A stretch of DNA of 64,000 bases from positions 124,001 through 188,000 of the forward strand of contig BGZK01000096.1 of assembly GCA_005406025.1 (NCBI GenBank), given 5' to 3'. The notes beneath the pieces were generated by a model, which was given only the letters and a program-made list of their open reading frames with translations, had not been told where the DNA came from and made no database searches. Origin of the DNA: Eumeta japonica (Eukaryota > Arthropoda > Insecta > Lepidoptera > Psychidae). Made by a program: the position numbers and the translations under genes. Positions 24,151 through 37,500 of this stretch are shown here, one piece after another; position 1 is the stretch's first letter, and the number at the start of each line of letters is the position of its first letter.

Positions 24151-25041
24151 ATATGCTGTTGGTGTCGACATTAAGCTCGTGGCCAAGGGTTCGACCAAAG
24201 ACCAATATATTACATCGGATAGAGCATTGTCTTTGACAAGCGTGTCTTCTTTTAATTTTGACTGGCACATCTTATGTTGTGATTTAATAAAAAAACCAAA
24301 ATTTTACAATTCCACTGGCTTCATTATCAATCTAACCATTGAGAGTGCTGCAAAACAAGACACTGTATGTTTGTAATATGTTTGTAATATACCTAATGTA
24401 ATAATCACGTGGACCGAACGATACGTCGCGTGATACTTAATTTTTTATTGTTAACGTGCCAATGAGACAATTGGACCTGAGGGGTGAAGTGAAGGGAACA
24501 CAATTCGTATTACATGTGTTAGGCGTGAAAACTATATTTTGCGATCTATAAATCAGTAAAATCGGTGCCGTGTCGAAATCGTTGGGCACGAGGTACGAGG
24601 TTACGTTGAGGTACGAGGTGACCGCCTATGAAGACGAGGTATGTGATACGTAGTCACTTAGCAATGGGCTCAATAAAACTATGTAACATTAAAATTTGCA
24701 TCACAACACATTGCTCCTTAATCGACACATGTGAATGGCCATTATCAAAACCGAAATACTGTAATCTTAAAAAAGCTTTATCTAAACAGAGCTGCTCTTG
24801 GCCTAGTATTGGTCGAAAACTGGACACAATCTATAAATAAACTCGCCATTGCAAAATTATGAATTAAGTTCTGCTTACGAATTAACAACGGAATAAAAAA
24901 TTATCCTTTCAAAAATATATGAAACAATTCTCAAATTATTTCTACTAAAACCATACACGTGTCGTAATACCATTGACGATGATTGCTTGGCAATAACTAC
25001 ATTTAGCCACTACTACGATCATGACGTATCGATTTCTTTTT

Positions 25042-25105
25042 AATTACAACGCCACCTATAGGTGATAGATGGCGTTGTAATTCCTATAAAAGGTTTTATA
25101 GGAAT
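25042..25105. repeat. Two adjacent hairpins
   Basis: AATTACAACGCCA/TGGCGTTGTAATT (25042-25082), then ATTCCTATAAAA/TTTTATAGGAAT (25080-25105). The first arm contains the CGCCA..CTA motif that recurs in the window. Confidence 0.85.
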
Positions 25106-26779
25106 TATAAACGGCAAGTGGTATTATCAGATGTGATCATGATGAAACTGGCTTATGGTATAACATACTGGCAACACTGAATATGGTTCAAACCAATGAG
25201 GGAGGGTTGTGCTCTGAAAAGGTTAGCCAACAGAATGGGCGACGTTTTCGCTCTCACTCTCGGTAGCTCCATCTGTGAACGTGCTTCGGAAACTTTTTGA
25301 CAGTCAGCCATATTGCTGCATATTTCATTTTGTACAGACTTCAGACCAGACTAAAGTAACAATATGGCGGCCAAAGTAACGTTGCTTTTGGACTGTTGTT
25401 TCTGGTCTTATTATTATGCTCGATCTTGGTTATGCTACGTTACTGCTTCTCATGATTTTCGGTTGCCCTGCACTCCAGTTAAGTCGAGCTTTGTGTTTCT
25501 TCTGTTGAGTCTTTCAATTAGTGTATTTAGTTAAGTTACGTTATTGCGATAAGCACGTTGTTTTATTGTTTCGTGTTCATATGATAATGACGCTGTTTAT
25601 TACTTTCGTGTTGTTTTGTGATAAAGACGCTTTATTACTCTGTGTACTTACTCAACATACTTGGTAAAAAAAAGAGAATCTATATTAAAACGAACTAGTC
25701 TGTAGGTATTCAAGTTTAATTGACGACAACTAAGTATCACTTCTACGATTGTATTTAATTGTTTTTTTTTTAAATAAATGTTTCAGTATCATATCGTATA
25801 TCATTCATAGTGTTCGTGCGCGAATAAAAATATATCACAACAATATTTGGTGTTTTATTCATTACTATATTTATCATGTTCCCGACCCATCTACATATTT
25901 TTTGTGCAAGCCCATTTTCTATTTTATGCAAAGGTTTTATAAACCATTAAAAAACATTTTTATTTACAATAGAAATGGCATGTTTTTGTTCTATCCTATT
26001 TCTATTCTAAAACAAAAATATTTAATTGTTTTCAAAATCTTTGAATAAAATACCAATTAGACTAAAACAAAAAAACATGTAGGTGAATCATGGCGTGTAT
26101 ATATATTTGTCGCGCCACTTTCAAATAGACTTGCACTATGCCCTTTCCTTCCATCCCTTTCCCACGCGTATGCAGAAGATATATAGTCTCCTTCTACTCG
26201 AACCGTGGAAGGGATTTTTAAACGCAACCTTCGATATCATTCTATCTTTTTTTTTACAAGAAGGAAGAATTACCGCCAAGTGATACAGCGTCGTAATAAT
26301 TTATTAAAAATGTAGTTCCCGCTATTTATTCGACTAACGCGTGCCCGCCTCACCGGCGATTCGCGTGTGAATATTAATCTATGAACTTAGGTGTGTACAA
26401 GTGCTCCACCCAGTTGTTCAACGTCCTAAGGACTGGAGGAGCTCCCGGCAGACCGGGCGAAGGGACGGCGAGAGCTACGAAAGGTAGGCTGTATGCGACA
26501 CCAGAGACAGTGTGATAATTCCCGATTCCCATCCGTGAGCTGTCTCACATTTAAACATCCAGTTCACGTGGTTTTCGAGTATCTAAGGTCCTTAAAAGGA
26601 ATGTGACGCACCAATATGCATTCATATGTATAATATATATTGATGGAATATATGTGTAATATCGTAATCAGTTCAGGGACAGATTTACAAATGGCGCTTG
26701 CGTAGGTATTAGCCGACAAAATATTGAGCGAGTTGGCTTCGGTCTTATTACTACAGTCTTTGATTCCACCATTGCGTTA

Positions 26780-26880
26780 GTTAACAAGTTTTGTTCGAGC
26801 GGCGTCAGTCGGCTGTGGAATGGGCTGCCGTATCGTTCACGTCACGTTCCTCATTCTGATGAACACAGTTGATTCTCATT
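26780..26880 (+). repeat. Possible non-LTR retrotransposon C-terminal fragment
   Basis: The frame SGVSRLWNGLP (about 26800-26830) resembles the S.RLWN.LP motif near the end of jockey/CR1-type reverse transcriptase proteins. Very short, stop soon after. Confidence 0.3.
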
Positions 26881-27475
26881 ATTCGTTCGTTGCCTCACTG
26901 TGATGCGTATTGGCTTAGAGTTATACAAATTTACGGGAAAAGGATGGTTTGTTGCTTCCCAAATTTAGTTGTGAATGGTCGCCAATGACGTCAACGAACC
27001 GACCGGATATATTTCAACATGTATTATACATACTTCGGCAACAGACATGTCGTTGAAATCATGATATCAGCATTGGCTGTAATCGGTGGAGCTCAGAGGT
27101 TGAGAGCGCTATCTCCTTCACGAGATGCTACCGAGTAAGATCCTGACCGTTGAGTCTTTGACTTAAGTCAAATTATAAGTACCACACTCCGCGTGCCTCG
27201 GGGCGCACTTTAAATCGTCGGTCTCGGACGTCTTCATCACATTCGTTTTAAGGGTTTCTAAGAGTCTACAGTCGGGCCGGCGTGGAAGGATTAACGTCGA
27301 GCCCCTCAATGTAAAATAGTAAGATTTTACGAGGATACACCTAAGTAGTGGAGCAATTGAAACCTGATACTATAACAACCTTTTGCTTTTACCTCAGTCG
27401 GTCGAAATAATTTAAAACCTTCGGATCGGTACGTAACGAAATAAAACAATATTGTTAATCTAATTAAATAAGAAT

Positions 27476-27481
27476 TTTATT
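27476..27481 (-). promoter_or_regulatory. Polyadenylation signal of AKR copy 2
   Basis: AATAAA on the minus strand, 54 nt past the stop, in a context resembling the copy 1 signal. Confidence 0.65.
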
Positions 27482-27534
27482 TACTCACCATCAATTTTAA
27501 ATTTAATAATAATTTAATAATAAAATACCTAAAT

Positions 27535-27795
27535 TCAATCGATGTTCTGGTTTTTACCGTTCTTCCATTTTAGGAGGCCGGACGGTATCTCCGGAAGCTT
27601 ATCCAATTTGACCTTCTCGAATGGGTAGTGATCGAAGTTCATGTACCAGAGCACGGGATTACTCCTGTAGCCGTTGTTGAAGCTCTCCAGAACTTTGGTG
27701 TCTTCCGCGTCCAACTTGAAGTCGAAGATGGACGCGTTCTCCAGCACCCGCGACTTCGTTATCGTCTTGGGCACGGAGACCAGGTCGCGTTCGTA
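27535..27795 (-). CDS. AKR copy 2, coding exon 7 (terminal, signature 3)
   Basis: 86 codons plus TGA. Starts YERDLVSVPKTI after acceptor ATTTTCAG and ends KNQNID. 14 of 86 residues differ from copy 1. Confidence 0.95.
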   Translation of the reverse strand, partial: YERDLVSVPKTITKSRVLENASIFDFKLDAEDTKVLESFNNGYRSNPVLWYMNFDHYPFEKVKLDKLPEIPSGLLKWKNGKNQNID

Positions 27796-30700
27796 CTGAA
27801 AATAGAAACGACTGAGTTTCTGTACCCTGTCCTATTAAACTAACGATTCTCCTAAGCGACGACGTTCTCGCAAATGGCTCCGACCGTTTTGATGAAAGTT
27901 TCATTTTCACAAAGATTTGCTTTTGTTAACTGTGTAGGCGACTACGTGGTATCCAACGCTATTTGTGGAATTTTGGGGCAATCACATTGTTACAATGTCG
28001 TTGTTTCTAAACAACAAATTGGCACCACATGGTAGACTACCAAATAAATAAGACGTTACGCTGTATTTTTATTTATTTTATATCAACATATTTATTGCCG
28101 AATATTAATAAAACGAATAAACAACCGTTCCCGTGGGAAGTTATCACATTCCCACGGCAAACTCGAAAGAGTCCAAGCATAGTTCGGTTATACCCAGGTA
28201 ATATTTCCGGTTGCATGACTATGCCCGACTTTGTCCGCATGGATACGTAATGTACTAAAATCGATTGCGACCGCAATCCCCATTTCGATTCTAACTTTGA
28301 CTCGACATTTTGACGACTCTGACTTTGAATCAACACCGATCCCAAGCCCGAGAGCCCCAACTTAGTCCCACAACAGATCTCATTCTTCTATTCCTCTAGC
28401 TCGTTCACGACATATATCCTGATCTTGATCTTCATTTCATTCCAGATATCAATTCCTACTCCGACTCCGGTGCTTTTCCCGATACCGGTTTCAATCACGA
28501 CATCGACATTTCACTAAAAATCTTCCCTAAATTTTGCATACCAATTTGATGTTCAACCAGGAGGCCGAACACCAGTGCAAATCGTTCGGGATTTCTATCA
28601 GAAACGACATTATGAGATTGTATCCTTAAAAATGTATCCTAAAACGACCACAGAAAAGTATTGCTACAATATAAATGACGTCATTATCGATTCAGATATT
28701 TTCAACTTGAATAAAGCGGAACTACCCAGCAACCTTTGTTCATCGTATTTCCCAATTCTCCGTTTGGTAACCATTACAGGTATAAAATCATATCACCGAT
28801 AAAAAATCTATGCTATACGTTACTTCAGAGTATAAGATCACTTTGACGAATTTCATCAAATTCTATTTTGTGGTTTTTGTGGAGTTCGCAAACAAATGCA
28901 CAGACAGAAAAACAGAAATTCTAAAAATCATTGAAATATATCCTGTCAGCTTTTCTAATACAAGAGTAGTTTCTCTGGAATATCATTAATGTACAGATTT
29001 TCTGTCTCTACTGTTACATTATTTGTATAGATTATAATATATTAATGTTATAATCGTATATTTTTTTAAGCACACTAATAATGGAAAACGTTTATTTCTT
29101 TTCTGTGTGCGTTTTAACCGTTTTAAATCTTTTTCATAACAAAAGCTGTTTAATATGTAAATTTTATATTACAGCTAATAATTATAGAAACACGAGACTC
29201 GGTCTCGAAAAATTGTCCTCATTTGCAACATGTTAATAAGATTAAAATAGGCAATCAAAAAACTACTAGCTTTAGTCAAATATGGAACAATATATGTATA
29301 AGTATCTAATCTGTGTCTCAGCAATATTACTAAATCGCTCTATGGTAAATTCTTCGTGAACATTACACGACATTGTATTTCTCAGTACAGAAACTAGATT
29401 ATTTTTTAAACTTTGAAAATATTACCAATTATTAATCACTAATGATAATGGCACCTGTGACATTAAATTTAATATCATTAAGACTACGGTGATCTGTTAA
29501 AAAACTATCCATCAAAATCTCACCAAATGCCTCAAGACGATCTGTGTGACGGTCTTGTTGTGCTTCCTGGCCAAGGCCACCATCTGTGGGTTGTTTATTT
29601 TGGGTTCCGGCGAGTCCGGGTAGTCCTTGCTGGGCACCATGCACCCGAAGGGCGCGTACGCCACCACTACTATGCCTTGGGCCTTGCAGTAGTCCACCAA
29701 TTCACGTTGGGCTAGATTTAAATTGACCTGGAAAACATATTTATTTTATTGGCACCAGGGTCGTTATTAAACAAGACTAGTACCTAGGTCTTTCTGATAA
29801 AACTAGGGCTACGTTACATCAAACTCGTATATTCTAAAAATCTATTTATCTTTAATTTCATTTTATTAATAAAATATAAATGTAGTTATTTGCCTACTGC
29901 AGATACCACACAATTAAGGTAAATTAAAGTGTCCGGATTTTAATTAAACCCTAATAAGAAAAATAAAGTCATTTAGTTACATTGCTATGAAAATGTATTT
30001 GATTTTACTTTTTATATTTCGTTTTAAATAATCTGAACTTAAACATAAAATCCTAGGTTTTATTAAAAAAAAATCTGTTCCTGATTTTATTCATTTATTT
30101 GTTATTTTCAATGAATATTATACGTATTGTATCTAACTTACGCTCGTTCTGATAATTACTTTGTTACCTTAAAACAGTAGTGGATGACGGATGTACTTGC
30201 GTCACAAAAATTACCTCAATCTGATGTGTGGCTGGCACCACTTTAGAAAAGGCGATAAGTCGTTTGAGTTGGGGGATGGTGAAGTTGGAGACGCCGATGG
30301 ACTTGGCCAGGCCCGCTCTCAGCACGGCCTCGAAGCCTCGCCACGTCTCCAAGTAGTCTATCTTTTCGTCTACTCCTTGTTGCTGTCAATGAAAGTTAAA
30401 ATCTTCAATACATTGCAGAATCAAAAGCTGTCGAGGGCCACACGTACAACCATTCAGGATTGAGATGCTGAGAGTTAACTTTCATAGACTTCGGTTAAAC
30501 GGTGTCGGAATACATTATTTTCGGACAGACCAATATTCACATATATATATGTCTATATGAAATTTACTATACTAATAATCATTTCAATAGATCTCAACTC
30601 CAAATTATAGAAACGAATTATTAAATTCGTCGAACTGGACAGAACCACAATTTGATGAAATTTCTTGTTCTTACTTGATTTGTAATGATAAACTTTGATT

Positions 30701-33700
30701 TGAAAATTATCAAAGTTTTCTATCTAAAATAAATAGATGAAATGATGCAATGAAGAGATAATTTTTAAATAAAAAAATCTAATTGCTCACGATTAAATAG
30801 TTTTTTTTTTGTGATTTACAAGACATAAAACTAGCTATTTTGTCAATATTTGGCAAATTATTTTTAAAATGCTGAATATCTTTTAAAGTATCAATTGTAT
30901 CGCGTCTATGCAGAGGACTTTTTTTGTAGAAAACTTTCCTACAAGTTTGTCATTTACGTTTTTTCTAGAGATCTCGTTGTTTATGAGATCATGACGGAAA
31001 AACAAACATTTTATGAAAAATTAGGTTTAGTGACTCGTACAACTCGCCAGTGTGAGTTGTGATTACGCCGCGAGGTAGTTCGGTACAATAGTCCATAAAG
31101 GCGAATGAAGTCGGAGACAAGAGCTAAAACAGATTGCATAAAAAATTCCCCATGAGAACATTCACACATGTACCAACTTTTATGGCCAACCTTCCCTCTT
31201 TATTACCACTCAATATCTGTCGTGTTTGCAACATGTGCCAATTGCAACGAATGACTGACAGAATATGTGCACTTGTGGAAAGCTTTTATTGTACTGAGCA
31301 CGATTAGCACATGTCATTGGCACACTACTTGGAGTTATTTCAGAGCGTATTCAATTCATAGTGTGTATTACATCGGCGTGTGCAACTTCCGTCACATGTT
31401 GAAAATTTACTGTCGTCTGCTTTTCCTAATGTCACAGAAGAATTATAACTTCTTGACCATCTGTGACCAAGAAGACAAACTAAAAATTTATTTGGTAGAG
31501 TGACGTAACGTATTAGTTTTCAATCGAAACAGGTAACACGGCGCCCCAAACATTAACTAATTTACATGAAATTAAATAACAGATCAAAATAATATCACAC
31601 AGATGGCGTTATTCTTAATATATACTACAATATAGAGATAGTGTTGTTAAAGTAAACATTTTACGTTAAAAAAAAACAGTCATTTATTTGCTTCTTTTAA
31701 CGGGCCTAAAAAAGTATAATTTTAAAAATTAAGGGAGTTCTCGCTAGAAATCGCTTTCTTCAACGTTTTCTTCTCTACCATAAAAATGACAATTCAAAAA
31801 ACATCAAATTTGGTGTGATTATGTACAAAATCTGAACTAAAAAAAATATTAAAAACCGGCCAAGTGAGAGTCGGGTTAGCTTTAATGTAGATTCCGAAAT
31901 GAAAGAAAAAATTGCCATAAATAAATATTTTCTTTTAACAAAAAATATTTTCTTTCAGGAAGAAGAAAAACGTATTCTTTCAAGAATTTTTTTTTAGAAA
32001 GAATTTTTTTGTTGCAAATAAACGATACGTATATATTGTTTGATGTCATGAAACCATTTATAGACCAGTCCGATTCGCTTTTGGCCAATTTTTTTCACTT
32101 TCTTGTTAAGAAATAATATGAGACAACAACTTAACGGAACCACTCACGTTATGTGAAAACGGCCAATGGATGAGCAATTGATCCACATAGTCGAGTTTCA
32201 TGCGTCGAAGAGAATGGCGCAGAGACACTTCCACGTCCTTTTCTCTATGGTAATGTTGCCATACCTGCAAAAAAAGTTATGAAAAAATCTCAAAACCGGC
32301 GATAGTCCTGTATAATTTCTTACGTAATGGTCGTATGTTCATTCTGAAATTACGTTTTTACGTGCTCGCGTATGTTTCGCTATTCCATCAACATGTATCG
32401 GACGTTGAAGTTGCTTGCTTGTCTCATGTAGGCAAGCAAGCTGGTAAATCATTTTTACATTCGTCTACATTCACCTTCATTTCATTCCCTAGTTCCACTC
32501 AACTATCACAATTTATCCATTCATCATAATAGCTTGGATGACGTGCATCCCACAAAATCGCCTGACTTCTATATTTGTCGATAGACAATAAAGTTTTTTT
32601 TTTATCCCACTGAATACCGATCTATTATGAAATCAAAGCGAAATAAAATTTACTAGCGCTCGCTCGACTCAGGTTACCTATTATTCATACTTCTCTATGA
32701 CTGAGGTAGACGACTGTCTCGTAAAAGATTTGCGAAAAAATCGACAGCTGGGTGGAGCTAGCGCCGTTCGCATCCAGCGGCATCAGCTGCGGTCTTTTCT
32801 CCATGTTACATTGCAGGTGGTGATATACGTCAATCGCCGCCGGCTTTAAGATAATGCAATCTCATCGATTCGATCGTACATTTTGCGACACACACGTTTG
32901 CTACAAGCTAGCCGAGACATATTTCAAAACCCTCTGATTGATTTTTCATCTGTAAATTACTATTAAATGATTATAATCATTTTTACGAATTACGCTGTTG
33001 TATAAGTTACCGGATAAGTTTTGGAAATATCTTAACACATGTATATTTGATTAAAAATAAGATTTGATTATTAATTACTCAATAAATTTAGGTAATGCAA
33101 GGCTAGTTAGTACTACGTCAAACAAATAAACTGAAATTATTTCTTATAGAAGTCTGCGTCGCGATTTGCCGCGGGATGCAGAACGCAACATATGCCAATA
33201 TATAGGTATTTAGCAAGCTTTCTAAACCTAGTCTTACTTTTACTCAAAACCACTGATATTAGACAATAATAAACTAATCATATACAAACATGGCATTTCT
33301 TTATTAAGTTTGTAGGTTTATAATTTTGAACGCCGAATCACACTTGTAAATATATTTGTGCGCGCCATGCACTTTTATTGTCTTATTCTAGAATAAAATT
33401 ATTGTAGAAAATCTTATTGTAGATTTCGAAGAAGGCAGATATTAGGCAGTAGTTCTCGAGTATTATTCAATGCATGTTGTGGACTATGTGTTCTGATGCC
33501 TGCGAAGGTGTGGATGAACCTTCATCGACTGCAAATTTCTTTAGGGTTTAAGGGCTCGGCGATTATCTTTCGAAATGGGTTTGTTTTAGCTACTTTTGTG
33601 TGCAGCACAATTTCATAAGGTAGTAAGTTGGAGGAAATATTCGAACAATATATGTTCTACAAAATACAGTGATTCCAGTTATTTACAAGTTAAAATCTAG

Positions 33701-34472
33701 GAGGTCATTCCAACTATATTATTACAGTTTATTCCTAGTATAATCATTTATTGAAATATTTATATTCATTCTCGACTAAAGCTTTCTCTGAAGTAGGTAA
33801 CTGTTACAGTATAAGTACAAGATGAAAACATGTTTGTAATTCCCAGAGTCAGACTGTCAAGGGTTCATAATAACTTAATGGACAACTGCGCTCGCATCAA
33901 AGATGAAATTAGTACGGAAATTTCAAAATTTACAATATAATATACAATAAGCAATCTATGCTTCCGTTGGTAAACAATTCTTTTCAAATTTTAATAAGGG
34001 CGTGTATATAAAATATAAAACATCCGCTTTCTGTGCTGCACATTGCACACTCAAACGTGGATCCAGGCAGTCATGACCCCTAGGTTGGGTCTTTGTCTTA
34101 CAGTACCTCGACTACGTAATGCCCCACTCGTCACTCGACTCTAAGACTGGATACGTCCTTGTAAACGCCCATGATTTATTAGACAGACTACATCTACAGG
34201 TAGAATAACATCGTTTAGTAATTTTTTGGTATTGCCAGTATTTGGGAAATTAAGATTGCTAGTGTTAAATATCACAACGTCTACTGACACACAATGACAA
34301 GGATACTATTTGTTTATTGATTTAACTACGAATCATATATATTTTTTGGTATTGCCAGTATTAGGGAAATTAAGGTTGCTAGTGTTAAACATCACAACGT
34401 CTACTGACACACAATGACAAGGATACTATTTGATTATTGATTTAATTATGAATCATATATATTTTTCTTTCA

Positions 34473-34522
<50 letters not shown>

Positions 34523-37500
34523 ATTGTTTGTATTTATTTTTAACTTTAAAAGCCTTAAAAGAGTAGCTTCAATTATGGACATCAGTAGTTTTCAATTTGC
34601 AATTTTTTTTATTTATAAATTTTCTGGACTTTACTCTTTTTGACAATTGCTCTGAAACATTATTAATTACGTTTTATAAAAGTGAGATAGATTTTGATAT
34701 TTGTAACCGTGAAGCGAAATAAACGAAGAATGTCTTTGTTACAATGAAATATTATTAAAAAAAAATAGAAAAATATATATAATAAGTTTTTTTTTGGGAC
34801 CTTGTTTTTGTTTGGTATTGATAAGGACTTTGCCAATTATGATGCAAAAGCTCTTCTTTCTGTTAACTTTTGCATGCTCATCGCTCTTTTAATAAAAAAA
34901 TGTACTCTCTATGGTTACAAAACATGAGAAACTTTAGGAATGGAGATTCAAAACGATTTAAAAATACTGGGCACTTAGCGATTTTTGATACAAGTGACCA
35001 CTGTACGCCATTTCTTTATTCCTCGGACTGCCGTCTTAAAAATGCAATACCTCACCTTTGTGGTGATGAACAGCTCTTCCCTCTTGACGACCCCCTCTTT
35101 GATCTTCTTCTCTATGACGTCCCCTATTTCCGGCTCCACCCTGTACAGATGCGCAGTGTCTATGTGCCGATAGCCGATGTCTATGGCGTACTCCAGGGCG
35201 TCCACCATTTTGTCGCAAGTGGGCATATCCAGTTGCATCTGACAATTAAAAAAAAAAAAAAAATTTTAACACTCAGAAACAATAACATGATATTCTTATA
35301 TTATACGCTTAGCGATGGATAGTTAAAACATGAAATAAGAGTTACGAGTAGTGGGAATCTCCTTTAGCTTAACGAATCGACACAGAACATTGATATCTTG
35401 ATTCGATTTGAAAACGCTATATAAATTTTTACAATAAGTGTAGATATTGATGATCATGTACCTTGTCGTTGAACCCGAGCCAAGTGCCAAAACCCAGCAC
35501 CGGCATTTCGACGCCATTGTTGAGTTTGACAGTGGGGATGTGCACCTGCAAATCGTGTTGTGAATAGATTATTTGTTTATTAGTCGATATTTTTATAATA
35601 CTAAAATATTTTATATTTCTAGAGAGAGAGAGAGAGATGAAAAACAGACTATGTAAATATAAAATGTAGTTCTATTTACGGTGTTTATATTTTGGACAGA
35701 TATTACTGATACAGAAGTACAACTGGTCATAATGCACGCTGAGACATGTAATTATAGATATTTTATTGTGGAATATTTTCTTTGAACGAATAAACAGATA
35801 AAAGATTTCATGATACATTTTGTGTGGTAAAAATTAAAATTTCATAAATTTATCGTTAAATTTTGTTAACAACAAAATCCCAAGGTCACGTCAATGTTAT
35901 CAACTATGATTACGTTTATCATACATCTCTGATATTTCATCGATAATTCTTGCATAAGAATTAATATTTTACATGGAACAGTGATAAAAAGATTTACGAA
36001 ACAGTAATTGTTTTAACTTCCAGACCAGTCATCCCATTGAAGGGAGACATTCACCCACAATCTGCCTTTAAATTGTTGAGTTTGCACCTCATGCAAGTGA
36101 AGTGAGTACATACGCATAATCTAATGACGTTTTTGGATGAAAATTGTTTATTTTTAGGGTTACGTACCTCAAAAGGAAAAAAACGGAACCCTTATGTTGT
36201 CCGTCCGTCCGTCCGTCTGTCTGTCAAGGCCCTTTATCTCGGGAACGCGTGGAGATATCTAGTTGAAATTAAGTCGATATACTTATTTATTTTATTAGTT
36301 TCGATATTTTCATAACTACAGGCCCTTGTAGTTGTGAAAATAGCAAACTTCTAAGTTAACCTGCAAAAAAAGATACGGCAATTTACGCCGCTGCAAGAAA
36401 CATATATTTTGACCCTCCGAGGGAACCAACATTTATCGGGTATTTTCCAATGACTAGACTAAACTAGAGCTATAAAATTTAACAAGTAATACCGTCTTAT
36501 ACTACAAGTATAGGAAAAAATCTGAAAATCATACAGGTGTAATTAAATCGTAAAAAATATTGTCTTTAAAAATTAATCGTAAAAAAATTGTACAGAACCC
36601 TCGGTGCTGAATTCGATTCGCACTTGTTTTGTTTTTGTTTTTAATATCAATCATGTTAGGGTGCCGTAGTCAACAAGGAACCCTTGTAGTGTCGCCATGT
36701 CCGTCCGTCTGTGTCCGCGGTTTAGCTCAGAGACTCTTAGCTATAATTCGGTATGAGAATACATTCAAACACACCGACACCTTCCCCACGCCTAAAGGAT
36801 AGACAAGTCAAAACCACCAAGGTGGAAAATTAGTTTTACCAGCAAATAAATGCCTAAATTATTTTTTTAACAAATAATCGCTTGTAAATACATAATATAT
36901 TTATACTTAAAAATAAAACATATAACTTATTATTTGAAGAAATAAGCATAAAAACTCATTTCAAGAACGCGTCCTAAGTAGCAATCATTAGAAACTAGCA
37001 ACGGAAATGTTCATAAAATAAATCTAACGGTTTTTCTTGACCTACTGGCCTTCAATTTTATCTAAAATCAAGTGATTATACGCATCATTAAAGAAAGAAA
37101 ATAAATTAAATTAAATCAAGTCAAAATATTATGTCCGATAATGTAAGAAATATTATCTATGCTTTTTTTTGCCTATCCCTTGGCGTGGGGCATGGCTGAA
37201 TAGAGTTTATTATGAAACATTTTGTGTCTGTGGAAGCCATTCTTCGATTTAGACATCCGTTTGCGAAATATTAAGCTTTAAAGTCATAATTTTTTTTTGT
37301 GTCTAGTATACCTTCCCTGCCAGCTAAATGGTTGTTTTTGGATATGCGAAAATATATTTACTGTGATCACGGCTGAGTAGACTTAACAAGCTAAAGGGTA
37401 TAGTCGACCAGCTCATAAAACGTACTTAGAATTTACTTAAAGCGAAATTTCGTAAAAATCCCATTGAAAATTACTTAGACGACGTTGTTGGTTATGTGTA

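Larger units (their letters stand above)
23077..27475. other. Intergenic region between the two AKR genes
   Basis: Promoter side of copy 1 (to about 23250), a TA microsatellite, hairpins at 24101-24150 and 25042-25105, and a weak LINE-like protein fragment near 26780-26880. No gene recognised. Confidence 0.65.
32265..35055. other. AKR copy 2 intron 3
   Basis: Contains a recent 120-bp tandem duplication (34221-34460) and a CA microsatellite; otherwise unrecognised. Confidence 0.75.

Noticed and set aside
34870..35322. 150-codon plus-strand open frame
   Set aside because: It is the antisense shadow of AKR copy 2 exon 3; the minus strand holds the conserved protein.
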